Assembly: GCF_030157465.1 (NCBI RefSeq)
Contig: NZ_JAOAUU010000135.1
Span: 1-64,000 of the forward strand
Length of the DNA stretch: 64,000 nucleotides
Origin: Zoogloea sp.
Lineage (GTDB): Bacteria > Pseudomonadota > Gammaproteobacteria > Burkholderiales > Rhodocyclaceae
Direction: 5' to 3'
Shown: one piece after another, positions 44,078 through 52,856 of the stretch
Numbering within the stretch: the first letter of the stretch is position 1
Layout of the letters: each line of letters begins with the position of its first letter
Notes under the pieces: generated by a model
The model's input: the letters and a program-made list of their open reading frames with translations, nothing else
Database searches by the model: none
Told to the model about the DNA's origin: nothing
Translations under genes and position numbers: made by a program

Positions 44078-44695
44078 TCAGTCACGGCTTCGGCGCAGTG
44101 CGGCGAGGCCGAACAGTCCGAGCGTCAGCAGAAGCACCATGCCTGGTTCAGGAATCGGTTTGACGCTGCCCGGCAGCCCCTGGACGTTCACCACGTCGAA
44201 GCCGGGCGAGCCCCCCAGGCTGTCGAGGCCGAGGATCTTGACGTAGCTGACTGGGTCGGTGAAACCAATGCTGGACAGATCGAAGGCGGTGGTCACGTCG
44301 TCCTGGGCGAGGCCGAGAAAAGTGAAGAGGATGCCGTCGGTGCTGACGAACACGTTTGCCCTTTCGCCGTTTGCGCCGATTTCCTGGATGAAGATGTCGT
44401 TGCCCGCGCCATCAAGAATGACTTCATCCGTGAAGCGGACGGTGACGAACGAATTGGTGGGCAGGGACAGGAAGGTTTCGTCGCCCGGCGTGTCGCTGCC
44501 GAGCACCACGCTGGTCGGCACGCTCACCGGGAAGAGTCCGCTGATGCCATTCAGGCCACCGTAGGGCCCGACCATCGGCCCGGCTCCCGAGTCGAAGTAG
44601 GCGGTGACTTCGTCGGCATATCCAACCAGGGCCGATGCCGGCGCCGAGAAAAGTGCCGCGATTCCGCAGCCGATGCCTGCAAGAAATTTTTTCAC
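44078..44695 (-). CDS. PEP-CTERM sorting domain protein
   Basis: A 205-residue exported protein. It has a signal peptide ending near 'SAPASA', a beta-rich central domain, and a C-terminal PEP-CTERM tail: 'PIPEPGMVLLLTLGLFGLAA' then 'RRSRD'. That tail is recognised by exosortase EpsH/XrtA-type enzymes, usually in bacteria that make an exopolysaccharide matrix. The start is GTG at 44695 with AAGGAG six bases upstream. A longer frame to an upstream ATG is rejected because the signal peptide would be displaced. No exosortase gene is in the window. Confidence 0.88.
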   Translation of the reverse strand: MKKFLAGIGCGIAALFSAPASALVGYADEVTAYFDSGAGPMVGPYGGLNGISGLFPVSVPTSVVLGSDTPGDETFLSLPTNSFVTVRFTDEVILDGAGNDIFIQEIGANGERANVFVSTDGILFTFLGLAQDDVTTAFDLSSIGFTDPVSYVKILGLDSLGGSPGFDVVNVQGLPGSVKPIPEPGMVLLLTLGLFGLAALRRSRD

Positions 44696-44884
44696 GATGG
44701 TCTCCTTCGAGTGGACTGCCTGAATTGGGTATGCGTGTTCGGGGTACGCATAAACTGCGCCCATTCGTGAAATATTTTGTTATCAATGGTTTGCGGGCGT
44801 GGACTGATTGTCTGAGGTGTGGGTTGTAAAAAAATCCGACATATCTCCCGACCCGCTGTATTCAGCAAGGCACATGCAGGGCCT

Positions 44885-44930
44885 GGCAAAGACAAACGGC
44901 GCGAATTGCTTCGCGCCGTTTGTCTTTGCC
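44885..44930. terminator. Long perfect hairpin after tal
   Basis: A 20-bp perfect inverted repeat (44885-44904 with 44911-44930) and a 6-nt loop, with TTTG-rich arms. It lies 27 bp after the transaldolase stop on the minus strand and probably ends that transcript. No clean T tract follows on the minus strand, so it may instead protect the 3' end. Confidence 0.7.
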
Positions 44931-44956
44931 GGGGTGCGGCGCCTGGCCGCCGAATG

Positions 44957-46036
44957 TCAGGCGGTCAGTTCGAGCAGCTTGCCAAAGGCGGTGGCGAACT
45001 GGGCGAGGCCTTCCGATTGCAGGCGCTCGCCGAGCGCGTTCATGTCGAGCCCGAGCGCTGCCAAGGCGGCGATGTGGGCGGCGGCGGCTTCGGCATCCTG
45101 GGCAACCTGGTTGCCGCTTACCTTGCCGTGGTCGGCGAAGGCTGCGAGGGTGGCGTCGGGAAGGGTGTTGACGGTTTCCGGGCCGACCAGCGGTTCGACG
45201 TACATCAGGTCGGAATAGGCCGCGTTCTTGGTGCCGGTGCTGGCCCACAGCATGCTTTGCGGGCGGCCGCCCCTGGCGGCGAGGGCCGCGAAGCCGGCGC
45301 CGTGGAAGCGGGCGAGGTAGCGCTGGTAGGCCTGGCGGGCCAGGGCCACGCCGGCCTTGCCGCGCAGGGCGAGGGCTTCGGGGGTGCCGATGTCGTCGAG
45401 CAGTGTGTCGACAAGGCTGTCCCAGCGCGACAGGAAGACGCTGGCCACCGAGCGCACGTGGGAGATGTTGGCGCCGCTTGCGGCGAGTCTTTCGAGGCCG
45501 CGCTGGTAGGCGCCGGCCACCGCATCCACGTGGGCGAGCGAGAACATCAGCGTGACGTTGAGCTTGAGGCCTTCGCCGATGAGGGTTTCGATGGCGCGCA
45601 CACCGGCGGCGGTGGCGGGAATCTTGACCAGCAGGTTGTCGCGGGCAACGGCGGCGGCGAGGCGGCGGGCGGCGGCCACGGTGCCGGCTTCGTCGTCGGC
45701 CAGCGCGGGCGAAACTTCCAGGCTCACGTAGCCGGCGTCGCCCTGGCTGGCGTCGAAGACCGGACGCATGGCGTCGCAGGCGCGTTGCACGTCTTCGATC
45801 ACGAGGCGCTCGTAGCGCTGCTCGGCGGTGAGGTTTTCACTGCGCATGGCATCCAGGGCCGGCCGGTAGTCCTGCCCCTCGGCGATGGCCTTGTGGAAGA
45901 TCGCCGGGTTGGTGGTGACGCCGGCGACGCCGTTTTCAATGTGGCGGGCGAGCAGGCCTTTGTTGATCAGGGAGCGGGACAGGTTGTCGAGCCAGATTTG
46001 CTGGCCTGCGGCACGGGCGGCTTGGATGGGGTTCAT
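44957..46036 (-). CDS. tal: Transaldolase
   Basis: A 359-residue transaldolase of the pentose phosphate pathway that moves a three-carbon unit from sedoheptulose-7-phosphate to glyceraldehyde-3-phosphate. The Schiff-base Lys138 is in 'NLLVKIPAT', and 'GVTTNPAIF' and 'SVASVFLSRWDSLVD' match the long bacterial TalB/actinobacterial-type family. The start at 46036 begins the conserved 'MNPIQAARAAGQQIWLDNLS'. An upstream extension of the frame to 46336 is not coding. An 82-bp gap separates it from gspN. Confidence 0.95.
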   Translation of the reverse strand: MNPIQAARAAGQQIWLDNLSRSLINKGLLARHIENGVAGVTTNPAIFHKAIAEGQDYRPALDAMRSENLTAEQRYERLVIEDVQRACDAMRPVFDASQGDAGYVSLEVSPALADDEAGTVAAARRLAAAVARDNLLVKIPATAAGVRAIETLIGEGLKLNVTLMFSLAHVDAVAGAYQRGLERLAASGANISHVRSVASVFLSRWDSLVDTLLDDIGTPEALALRGKAGVALARQAYQRYLARFHGAGFAALAARGGRPQSMLWASTGTKNAAYSDLMYVEPLVGPETVNTLPDATLAAFADHGKVSGNQVAQDAEAAAAHIAALAALGLDMNALGERLQSEGLAQFATAFGKLLELTA

Positions 46037-46118
46037 GGGTTCGGGCGTCGGGCGGCGTTGGGTTCGGAATTGATCGGGTAGTTTGCGGGAATATTCCACA
46101 CTATGAAAGCGACGGATT

Positions 46119-46868
46119 TCACCGTGGCGGCCAGTGGATCTCGAAGTGTCCGGGCGGGCCGGCGGGGCGGGCGGCGCCGCCGGCAATGGCGGGCAGGCGG
46201 CCGAGGAATTCCGGGTCGCCGCTGAGGGTGCCGTCGAAGCGCGGCATCTGGCCGAAGGGGGCCTCGCCCTGGCCGTTGGCGATGACGGCGCCGGCGAGGG
46301 TTTGCAGGGTGTAGTGCAGGTTGCCGGCCTGGGCATTGACGCGGATCTCGTAGTCGCCGAACTGGCGGCCGGGAAACAGCGCGCTGCGGGCGCCGCGCCA
46401 CAGCAGGCGTGCGTCGCCGCTGCAGCGGCCGTCCGGCGGGCAGTGCCAGCGGGGGGCTTCGAGGGTCAGGTCGCCCTGCCAGCCGGCCCGCGCTGCCGGG
46501 TGGGGGATGGGCGACAGCGCAGCGTCGGCGGGGGCGTGGAGCGCCAGTTGCGTGATGCCAAGCCCGCCGGGGCCGGCTTCGATGACACCCACCGGCTTGC
46601 CGCTGCTGCTGAACGACCATGAGATGGCCAGCCGTGTCAGCGCCGCAGCCTCGAAATCCCAGGCGAGGGGCAGCCAGGGCGTCAGGCTGCGCCCGCCGGC
46701 ATCGCGGCTGGCGAGGATGCCGCGCCCGTGCCAGAGGCTGCCTTCTGCCTGCTGCAGGCGCAGGCCGCCGTCGGTGAGGCGTTTGACGAGCCCGTCCACG
46801 AGCCCGGCGGGCGCCTTGGCGAGCAGCAGGGCAAGGGTGAGGGCGGCGAGAAAAAGGAGTTTGCGCAT
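46119..46868 (-). CDS. gspN: Type II secretion system protein N
   Basis: A 249-residue protein with an N-terminal membrane anchor ('LLFLAALTLALLLAKAPAG') and a periplasmic beta-rich domain including 'GSLWHGRG' and 'LPLAWDF', as in GspN. GspN is an accessory subunit thought to act near the secretin or inner-membrane platform, and many systems lack it. It is the last gene of the gspC-N operon here. Confidence 0.88.
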   Translation of the reverse strand: MRKLLFLAALTLALLLAKAPAGLVDGLVKRLTDGGLRLQQAEGSLWHGRGILASRDAGGRSLTPWLPLAWDFEAAALTRLAISWSFSSSGKPVGVIEAGPGGLGITQLALHAPADAALSPIPHPAARAGWQGDLTLEAPRWHCPPDGRCSGDARLLWRGARSALFPGRQFGDYEIRVNAQAGNLHYTLQTLAGAVIANGQGEAPFGQMPRFDGTLSGDPEFLGRLPAIAGGAARPAGPPGHFEIHWPPR

Positions 46869-46937
46869 GGGTGCGGCGGGGCGTGTGACTCTCCGGAGTC
46901 AGTCAGTGGTTGGCCGGGCTCTCTTCTTGGTCATGAC

Positions 46938-47456
46938 TCAGCCCTCGCTGGTGCCTGCCACCAGCACCACGTCGATGCTGGCCGCGGCGCCCTGACCCTG
47001 GATTTCCATGCGCATGACGCGCAGGCCGATATCGGTCTGGAGGGTGGCGAGCCACGTTACGAGTTCGTCGAAGCCGCCCTGGCCCTTGACCTGCAGGCCG
47101 TCGCCGGAGGCCTGGATGGTGAGGCCGAGGCCGCGGCTTTTGGCCGAGGCCTGCACGGTTTCGAGCAGTGCGGGGCCGGCGGGGCGCCGGGGCACGGGCT
47201 GGGCACGCAGGCGGGTGATTTCGGTGGCGGATTCCTGCACCTGTTCGAGCTGGGCCTCTGCGCGGGGCAGGCTGCGGCCGAGGCGGGTGCGCTGCTCGCG
47301 GCTCCAGTCGAGGGCGCTCACAACAAGGGCGACGCCGACAACGGCCGCGGCGGCCAGCAGCAGCTTGCGTTCGCGCGGGCTGGCGGCCTGCCAGGCGCCG
47401 GTGAGCCGGGTCAGGGGGCCGCTGCCGGCGGCGGATCGGGGCGTGGTGGGGCTCAT
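46938..47456 (-). CDS. gspM: Type II secretion system protein M
   Basis: A 172-residue bitopic inner-membrane protein: a short cytoplasmic N-terminus, one helix near residues 31-48 ('KLLLAAAAVVGVALVVSA'), a coiled coil, and a small periplasmic ferredoxin-like domain. GspM binds GspL in the assembly platform. The ATG at 47456 overlaps the end of gspL by 4 bp. A longer open frame upstream lies inside gspL and is not used. Confidence 0.88.
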   Translation of the reverse strand: MSPTTPRSAAGSGPLTRLTGAWQAASPRERKLLLAAAAVVGVALVVSALDWSREQRTRLGRSLPRAEAQLEQVQESATEITRLRAQPVPRRPAGPALLETVQASAKSRGLGLTIQASGDGLQVKGQGGFDELVTWLATLQTDIGLRVMRMEIQGQGAAASIDVVLVAGTSEG

Positions 47457-48673
47457 TGCAGGTTCTCCCGGCGCAGCAGCAGGTGGGTGGTGGTGCCGTC
47501 CTGGCGCAGGTTGGCGAGGAGGCCGCGGCCGGCGAGCAGCCCGACGACGGACTCGGCACGGGCGGCGGCGGAGCCACCCAGGGTCAGGTCGAGGCGGCCT
47601 TCCTCGAAGCGCAGCGCGGCAATGCCGTCGGCGGCGTCGGTGCCGAGCGCTTCGGCCGCCAGCGCCAGCAGGGCGAGTGCGTCGTCGTCGCGCAGCTGGC
47701 CGTGGCGGGCGCGCTCCAGGTTGAGCTGCTGACGCATCTGGGCGGCCGGGGCCACCACCGGGGTGTTGGGAAAGCTTGTGCGATAGACCCGCTCCATGCG
47801 TTCGCCCACCTGGCCAAGGCTGTGCTTGAGCCACAGCACTTCGCCGATGCTGGCCAGCAGCCAGATGGCCAGTGCGCCGCCGCCGACAAAGAGTGCTGGG
47901 CGCAGCTTGCCGAGCCAGCCGGCGCCGCCCTCCCGGTAGGCGAACTCGTCGTGGAGCAGGTTGGCGGCCTTGCGCTCGGCGCCCTGCCACCACTGGTAGG
48001 CCGCGGCGGCGTGCACCGGAATGGCGGTTTCGGCGGCCAGCGCGGCGATGTCGGGGGCGCTGCTGCCGGCGGCCAGGTGCAGCTCGATGCCGGCCGGTGC
48101 GGCATTGGCGGCGCGGGCGGTGGCGGCCTGCTGGGCCAGCAGCGGGGCGAGGAGGTCCGTGTCGATGGCGATGCCGGTGCTGGCGCCGGTGCGCAGGATG
48201 GCGCCGCTGGCGGACAGGCTGAGCTGCCAGGCGTCACCGCCGGCCGGGGCGGTCTGCACTTCGGCGAGCACGCGGCGGGGCGGCCGGCCGATGGCGGCCA
48301 GCTGGGCGACCAGCTGGCGCAGGCGGTCCCGGGCGACGACGATCACGCCGGCCAGGTCGCGCTCGCCGTCGTCGGCGGGGCGGCGGTGGCTCAGGGTAAG
48401 GTGCTGGGTGTCGGGGTCTTTGAGGAGGCGGTCTTCGAGGGCGTAGGCGAGCAGGCGCGGCAGGTCGCGGCGGGCGCCGCGGGGCAGCGGCACTTCGAGC
48501 CACAGGCATTGCGGCCCGGTGAGCACGATTTCGCATGCGGCGGCGGCAGGCCAGTGGCGGGGCTCGGAGTGGCCTTCGGAGACGGGCTGGCCGTTGTCTC
48601 CGAGGAGCACCCACGGGCAGTCGGGCCGGGTGGGCCAGTGTTCGTCGATGGCGAGAAGGAGACGGGTACTCAT
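47453..48673 (-). CDS. gspL: Type II secretion system protein L
   Basis: A 406-residue protein linking the GspE ATPase to the platform. It has a cytoplasmic actin-like domain starting 'MSTRLLLAIDEHWP', one membrane helix around residue 260 ('ALFVGGGALAIWLLASIGEV'), and a periplasmic ferredoxin-like domain at the end. The start at 48673 is eight bases after the gspK stop. A much longer frame upstream overlaps gspK and is rejected. Confidence 0.9.
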   Translation of the reverse strand: MSTRLLLAIDEHWPTRPDCPWVLLGDNGQPVSEGHSEPRHWPAAAACEIVLTGPQCLWLEVPLPRGARRDLPRLLAYALEDRLLKDPDTQHLTLSHRRPADDGERDLAGVIVVARDRLRQLVAQLAAIGRPPRRVLAEVQTAPAGGDAWQLSLSASGAILRTGASTGIAIDTDLLAPLLAQQAATARAANAAPAGIELHLAAGSSAPDIAALAAETAIPVHAAAAYQWWQGAERKAANLLHDEFAYREGGAGWLGKLRPALFVGGGALAIWLLASIGEVLWLKHSLGQVGERMERVYRTSFPNTPVVAPAAQMRQQLNLERARHGQLRDDDALALLALAAEALGTDAADGIAALRFEEGRLDLTLGGSAAARAESVVGLLAGRGLLANLRQDGTTTHLLLRRENLQ

Positions 48674-48680
48674 AGTGGTT

Positions 48681-49661
48681 TCACAGCAGTTTTTGCCAGA
48701 CGACGGTGGGCCAGTTCTGGCTGCGGTCGAGCAGCACTTCCATGCGCACCATCGACACGCCGAAGCGGGCGCGGCCGGTGGCGAGGAAGTGGCGGCTGGT
48801 GGTGGCGAGGCGGGTGATGTCGGGCTGCATCTCCTGGGAGGGCAGGCGGGCCTTGAAGTCGGCCAGATCCTTGAACCAGGCGCGGCTGCGCTGGACGACC
48901 AGCACGCGCGCGGCATCCAGGGACAGCCCGGGCACGACGGCGGCGAGCACTTCGGCAGGGGCGGTGTTGACGTTGACCGTGGAGCCCACGGGCAGCGTGG
49001 CGACGAAGGGGGTGAGGCGGGCGACGAGCTGGGGCGTGAAACCGCGCACCTGCAGGAGTTCGCTGACGGCCACGAGGGGCGCGTTGGCGGCGCGGCGGGG
49101 CGGGGTCTGGGCGCCGTACCAGGTGGATTCGGCGCCGCCGGGCAGGCGCGGGGTGTCGTCGCTGTCGAGCCAGTCGAGGAGGGCGGTGGTGAGGCTGCCG
49201 GCCTCGCTCTGGCCGGTGCCGAGCAGGCCAAGCAGGCGCTGGAACTGCTCCACTTCGACGATGTCGGCGCTGGTGCTGCCGCTGCTGCCGTCGGCCCGGA
49301 CGAGATTGTTGAGGTTGAGGCGGCCGGAAAGCTCCTGCAGTTCGCCGCTGACCTCGCCTTCCTCGACGGGGGTGGGCGGCACCTTGGTGGCCCAGGCTTC
49401 GCCCAGGTGGTCGACCGAGCTGCTGCGGGCGTCTTCGGCGAGCACGTTGCGCGCCCAGTCCACGGCGCCGCGGGCCAGCTGGCGCGCCTGGGCCTGGTCG
49501 TGGCGGCCGGTGACCTGATCCATGGCTACGCCCAGATCGCCCACCGACGCGGCGGCAAGGCCCGCCACCAGCGCCACGGTGAGCAGCGCGAGGATGACCG
49601 CGGCGCCCCGCTGGGCGCGTGCGCGGGCATGGAGCAAGGGATGAGGGTGGCGCGGCTGCAT
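48681..49661 (-). CDS. gspK: Type II secretion minor pseudopilin K
   Basis: A 326-residue minor pseudopilin, the large alpha-domain type that caps the pseudopilus tip with GspI and GspJ. The prepilin-type N-terminus is 'RGAAVILALLTVALVAGLAA', followed by the helix-hairpin-like 'LNLNNLV' and 'VNVNTAPAEVLAAVVPGLS'. As in other GspK proteins there is no Glu at position 5 of the mature helix. The start overlaps the gspJ stop. Confidence 0.92.
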   Translation of the reverse strand: MQPRHPHPLLHARARAQRGAAVILALLTVALVAGLAAASVGDLGVAMDQVTGRHDQAQARQLARGAVDWARNVLAEDARSSSVDHLGEAWATKVPPTPVEEGEVSGELQELSGRLNLNNLVRADGSSGSTSADIVEVEQFQRLLGLLGTGQSEAGSLTTALLDWLDSDDTPRLPGGAESTWYGAQTPPRRAANAPLVAVSELLQVRGFTPQLVARLTPFVATLPVGSTVNVNTAPAEVLAAVVPGLSLDAARVLVVQRSRAWFKDLADFKARLPSQEMQPDITRLATTSRHFLATGRARFGVSMVRMEVLLDRSQNWPTVVWQKLL

Positions 49662-50248
49662 CAGCGAAGGGAGATCATCCGGGTGAGGGTGCCCACGTCG
49701 GGCAGGTCGAGTTCGAGGATGATCGCGTCGGGCAGCACGACGGCGTTGTTGCCGGGCGGCCAGGCGTCGATGCGGTTGTTGTTGAGCAGAAAGCGCCAGC
49801 GCAGGCCGCGAACGTTGGCAAGCAGCGGTTCGATGGCCGGTTCGCCCACGGCGTCGCGGCCGCTCCAGCGCAGCCAGTCGAGGCGGCCATCGACCAGCCG
49901 GTAACCCACCCGGCGCACGCCGCGGCTGTCGTCGAGGCGCAGGAACTGGAGCTCGGGGCCGCCTCCGTTGGCGGCGCGGCCGAGGATCATCGCTGCGCCG
50001 GTCTGGGGTGTGCCGGGGGTGGCTTCGGACGAGCGGGCCGGGGCGACCACCTGGATCAGGTCGGTGTCGATGCGCTGCAGGGTGCGGCTGATGGTGCGCC
50101 AGCGCTCGAAGTTTTCTTCGAGGCGGCTGTTGCTGGTGGCCACTTCGGCCAGCGCCCGGTAAGAGAGCACGCCGAGGATGGCGAAGATGGCGAGGGCCAC
50201 CATCAGCTCGATCAGGGTCAGGCCACGCTGGCCGGCGGCGTGTTTCAT
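49661..50248 (-). CDS. gspJ: Type II secretion minor pseudopilin J
   Basis: A 195-residue minor pseudopilin with a short leader and the methylation/cleavage motif 'QRGLTLIELMVALAIFAIL'. The C-terminal beta-rich part contains the GspJ features 'LRRW' to 'VRGLRWRFL'. The start at 50248 overlaps gspI by 4 bp. A long upstream frame inside gspI is rejected. Confidence 0.92.
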   Translation of the reverse strand: MKHAAGQRGLTLIELMVALAIFAILGVLSYRALAEVATSNSRLEENFERWRTISRTLQRIDTDLIQVVAPARSSEATPGTPQTGAAMILGRAANGGGPELQFLRLDDSRGVRRVGYRLVDGRLDWLRWSGRDAVGEPAIEPLLANVRGLRWRFLLNNNRIDAWPPGNNAVVLPDAIILELDLPDVGTLTRMISLR

Positions 50249-50622
50249 TGCAGCGGCCTCGCCACGTAGCCTGACAGGCGGGCGATGGCGTGATCGCCGG
50301 ATTCGGGCGCGAAGACGCTCACATCCACCCGCCGGAACAGCGGGTTGGCGGTGGATTTCACTTCTTCGCGCCAGCGGTAGCTGCGCCCGGCCTGGTCGGC
50401 CGTGCCTTCGTTGGTGCCGGTGGGGGGCCAGGCCTGGGTGGCGCGCAGTTCGGCGAGGCGGTTTTCGGCAACCCAGTCGCCAATCAGGCGTTCGCGCAGG
50501 TCGGCCGAGGTTTGTGCGGTGACGCCCATGGCGCGAAAGGCCGCGGTCAGCGCAATGGCCAGAATGGCCAGCGCGACGAGGGTTTCGAGCAGCGTGAAGC
50601 CGCGGTTGCTGCGCGGGCTCAT
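50245..50622 (-). CDS. gspI: Type II secretion minor pseudopilin I
   Basis: A 125-residue minor pseudopilin with leader 'MSPRSNRG' cut before 'FTLLETLVALAILAIALTAA'. The 'AENRLAELR' that follows the helix is characteristic of GspI. It starts at 50622, overlapping gspH by 4 bp. Confidence 0.92.
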   Translation of the reverse strand: MSPRSNRGFTLLETLVALAILAIALTAAFRAMGVTAQTSADLRERLIGDWVAENRLAELRATQAWPPTGTNEGTADQAGRSYRWREEVKSTANPLFRRVDVSVFAPESGDHAIARLSGYVARPLQ

Positions 50623-51197
50623 GAGCGCGTGCGGCCCGGCATGGCAAGGGTCACATCGCCGTTGGCCTTGCCCGTGAAGCGGGCTTCGCCTCTTGGTGTG
50701 CTGACGCGCAGTTCGTATTCGGGCGCCTGGCTGCCGAACTGCAGGCGCAGGCTGGTCGCGTCGGGCTGGCCGTCGAGGCGCAGGCCGGCCCAGCCGAGTT
50801 CGCCGGGCAGGGTGCGTTCGGTGAATACCGGCGGGTCGATCAGCGGGCGCCAGTTGTCGTCGGGGTCGAGGGCTTCGAAGCGATAGCCGTCGGGCAAAAA
50901 TTGGATGGCCATGGGCCGGCCGCGCACCATGGCCCGGTCGGCGGTGGCTTCCAGCACGAGGCGCAGGCGCTTGAGGGCCCGGTCGGTATCGCGGCCGCGC
51001 AGGCTGTCGATGCCAAGGCTGATGCCGGTGGCCATGACGCCCATGATGACCAGCACCACCATGATTTCGATCAGGGTGAAGCCGGCATGGCGGGGGCGCT
51101 CGGCCGCCCGGTGTCTTGGGATTGCAACACCCGGGGAGGCATCGGCCCCCCGCGGGAGGCGTGACCGGGGCGAAGCCACGGTCGCGGGGGCTGTCAC
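50619..51197 (-). CDS. gspH: Type II secretion minor pseudopilin H
   Basis: A pseudopilin with 'HAGFTLIEIMVVLVIMGVMA' as processing site and helix, followed by the GspH beta domain. No ATG precedes this motif within a sensible distance. The GTG at 51197 overlaps the gspG stop (GTGA) and gives a 38-residue basic leader, longer than usual. A GTG at 51179 would shorten it. The start is therefore unsettled, while the identity is clear from operon order and helix. Confidence 0.85.
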   Translation of the reverse strand: MTAPATVASPRSRLPRGADASPGVAIPRHRAAERPRHAGFTLIEIMVVLVIMGVMATGISLGIDSLRGRDTDRALKRLRLVLEATADRAMVRGRPMAIQFLPDGYRFEALDPDDNWRPLIDPPVFTERTLPGELGWAGLRLDGQPDATSLRLQFGSQAPEYELRVSTPRGEARFTGKANGDVTLAMPGRTRS

Positions 51198-51622
51198 AGG
51201 CTCCAGGAGCCGATGTCGGCGTCGAAGCCTTCGCCGCCCGACAGGCCGTCGGCGCCAAAGCTCATCACGTCCACTTCGCCCTTGAGGCCGGGCATCACGT
51301 ACTGGTAGGGCTTGCCCCACGGGTCGACCGGCAGCTTGTCGAGGTAGGACTTCCAGTTGTCGGGCACCGGCGCGGTGGCGGGTTTGGCGACGAGGGCCTG
51401 AAGGCCTTGTTCACCGGTGGGGTAGCGGCGGTTGTCGAGCTTGTAGAGCTTGAGGGCCTGCATGATCGCCGAGATGTCCTGGCGGGCGGCCACGGCGCGG
51501 GCTTCGTCCGGGCGGCTCATGACCTTGGGCACCACCAGCGCGGCGAGCACGCCGAGGATGACGATGACCACCATCACTTCGATCAGGGTGAAGCCGCGGG
51601 AGCGGCGGAGCGTTTTGAGCAT
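51194..51622 (-). CDS. gspG: Type II secretion major pseudopilin G
   Basis: A 142-residue major pseudopilin that polymerises into the periplasmic pseudopilus. It has leader 'MLKTLRRSRG', helix 'FTLIEVMVVIVILGVLAALV', then 'DNRRYPTGEQGLQALV' and 'DPWGKPYQYV', the conserved GspG core, and an acidic calcium-binding loop near the C-terminus ('GADGLSGGEGFDADIGSW'). Confidence 0.96.
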   Translation of the reverse strand: MLKTLRRSRGFTLIEVMVVIVILGVLAALVVPKVMSRPDEARAVAARQDISAIMQALKLYKLDNRRYPTGEQGLQALVAKPATAPVPDNWKSYLDKLPVDPWGKPYQYVMPGLKGEVDVMSFGADGLSGGEGFDADIGSWSL

Positions 51623-51631
51623 GGGGCTTCC

Positions 51632-52837
51632 TTATTTCATTAGGGTGTTGATTTCGATGATCGGCTGCATCACCGCCATCACGATCAGCATTACGAAGCC
51701 GCCCATCAGCAGCAGCAGCACGGGTTCGAGCAGCGCGGTGAGGGTAGCGGTGCGGTTTTCAAGTTCGGCTTGCTGCAGGCGGGCGGCGCGGTCGAGGAGT
51801 TCATCGACGCGGCCGGTGGCTTCGCCGTTGGCGATCATGTGGATCAGCAGCGGCGGAAACTGGCGGCTGGCGCCCAGGGCTTTTGAGAGCGGCTGGCCTT
51901 CGCGGACGCGCTCGGCGGCGATGCCGACGGCGTCGGCCAGCGGCAGGCGGCTGATCACCTGGCGGCCTGCGTCGAGCGCCGCGAGCAGCGGCACGCCGCT
52001 GCCGGCAAGGATGGACAGGGTGCTGGCAAAACGGGTGGCATCCAGCGTGCGCAGGTGGCGGCCCAGAAAGGGCAGGCCGAGCAGCCAGGCATCCCAGCGG
52101 CGTTTGACGGTGGTGTCGGTGAGCGCCGCGCGGCCAGCAAAAAACGCGCCGATGAGCGCCAGCGCAGCCAGCCAGCCCCAGGCGCGCAGCAGGTCGCTGA
52201 CCACGATGAGCGAGCGGGTCAGCAGCGGCAGGGTCTGCTTGCCTTGCTGGAAGACCGACACCACCTGGGGCACCACGTAGGTCATCAGGCCGATGATCAC
52301 CATCATGGCCACGCTGGCGACAATGGCCGGGTAGAGCAGGGCCTGCAGGGTTTTGGTGCGCAGGGCCTGGCTGCGGTCGAGGTAGTCGGCGAGCTGGGTC
52401 ATCACCTTGGCCAGTTCGCCGGATTTTTCGCCGGCGGCCACCGAGGCGCGGTAGAGCGTCGTGAAGGCCTGCGGGTAGCGGTCCAGCGCGGCGCGCAGGC
52501 TGTAGCCGGAGAGGATTTCGGAGCGCACGCCGGCCAGCAGCTGGCGGGTGGCTTCGGTTTCGGCCTGCTCGATGAGCGCGGCCAGCGCCTGCTCCACGGT
52601 GAGGCCGGAGGCGAGCAGCGTGGCCCACTGGCGGGTGAGCAGGGTGAGGTCGGCGTCGCGCAGCTTGCGGCGCATCGGCTTGCCGCCGCCGGCGCCCTGG
52701 GCGACCGAGACGACTTCAAGGGGAAACAGCCCGCGCTCGCGCAGCAGGCTGCGCGCGGCCCGGCCGGTGTCGGCTTCGAGGACTCCGGCGGATTCCTTGC
52801 CTGCGGTGTCGAGGGCGCGGTAGCGGAAGGCGGTCAT
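51632..52837 (-). CDS. gspF: Type II secretion inner-membrane platform protein F
   Basis: A 401-residue polytopic protein with two homologous cytoplasmic GspF domains and three membrane helices. 'RALDTAGKESAGVLEADT' opens the protein and 'TRQWATLLASGLTVEQAL' marks the first domain, 'ATRFASTLSILAGSGVPLL' the second. It is the core of the assembly platform below the pseudopilus. Confidence 0.95.
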   Translation of the reverse strand: MTAFRYRALDTAGKESAGVLEADTGRAARSLLRERGLFPLEVVSVAQGAGGGKPMRRKLRDADLTLLTRQWATLLASGLTVEQALAALIEQAETEATRQLLAGVRSEILSGYSLRAALDRYPQAFTTLYRASVAAGEKSGELAKVMTQLADYLDRSQALRTKTLQALLYPAIVASVAMMVIIGLMTYVVPQVVSVFQQGKQTLPLLTRSLIVVSDLLRAWGWLAALALIGAFFAGRAALTDTTVKRRWDAWLLGLPFLGRHLRTLDATRFASTLSILAGSGVPLLAALDAGRQVISRLPLADAVGIAAERVREGQPLSKALGASRQFPPLLIHMIANGEATGRVDELLDRAARLQQAELENRTATLTALLEPVLLLLMGGFVMLIVMAVMQPIIEINTLMK

Positions 52838-52856
52838 GGGGCGGGGGGCGAGCGGT

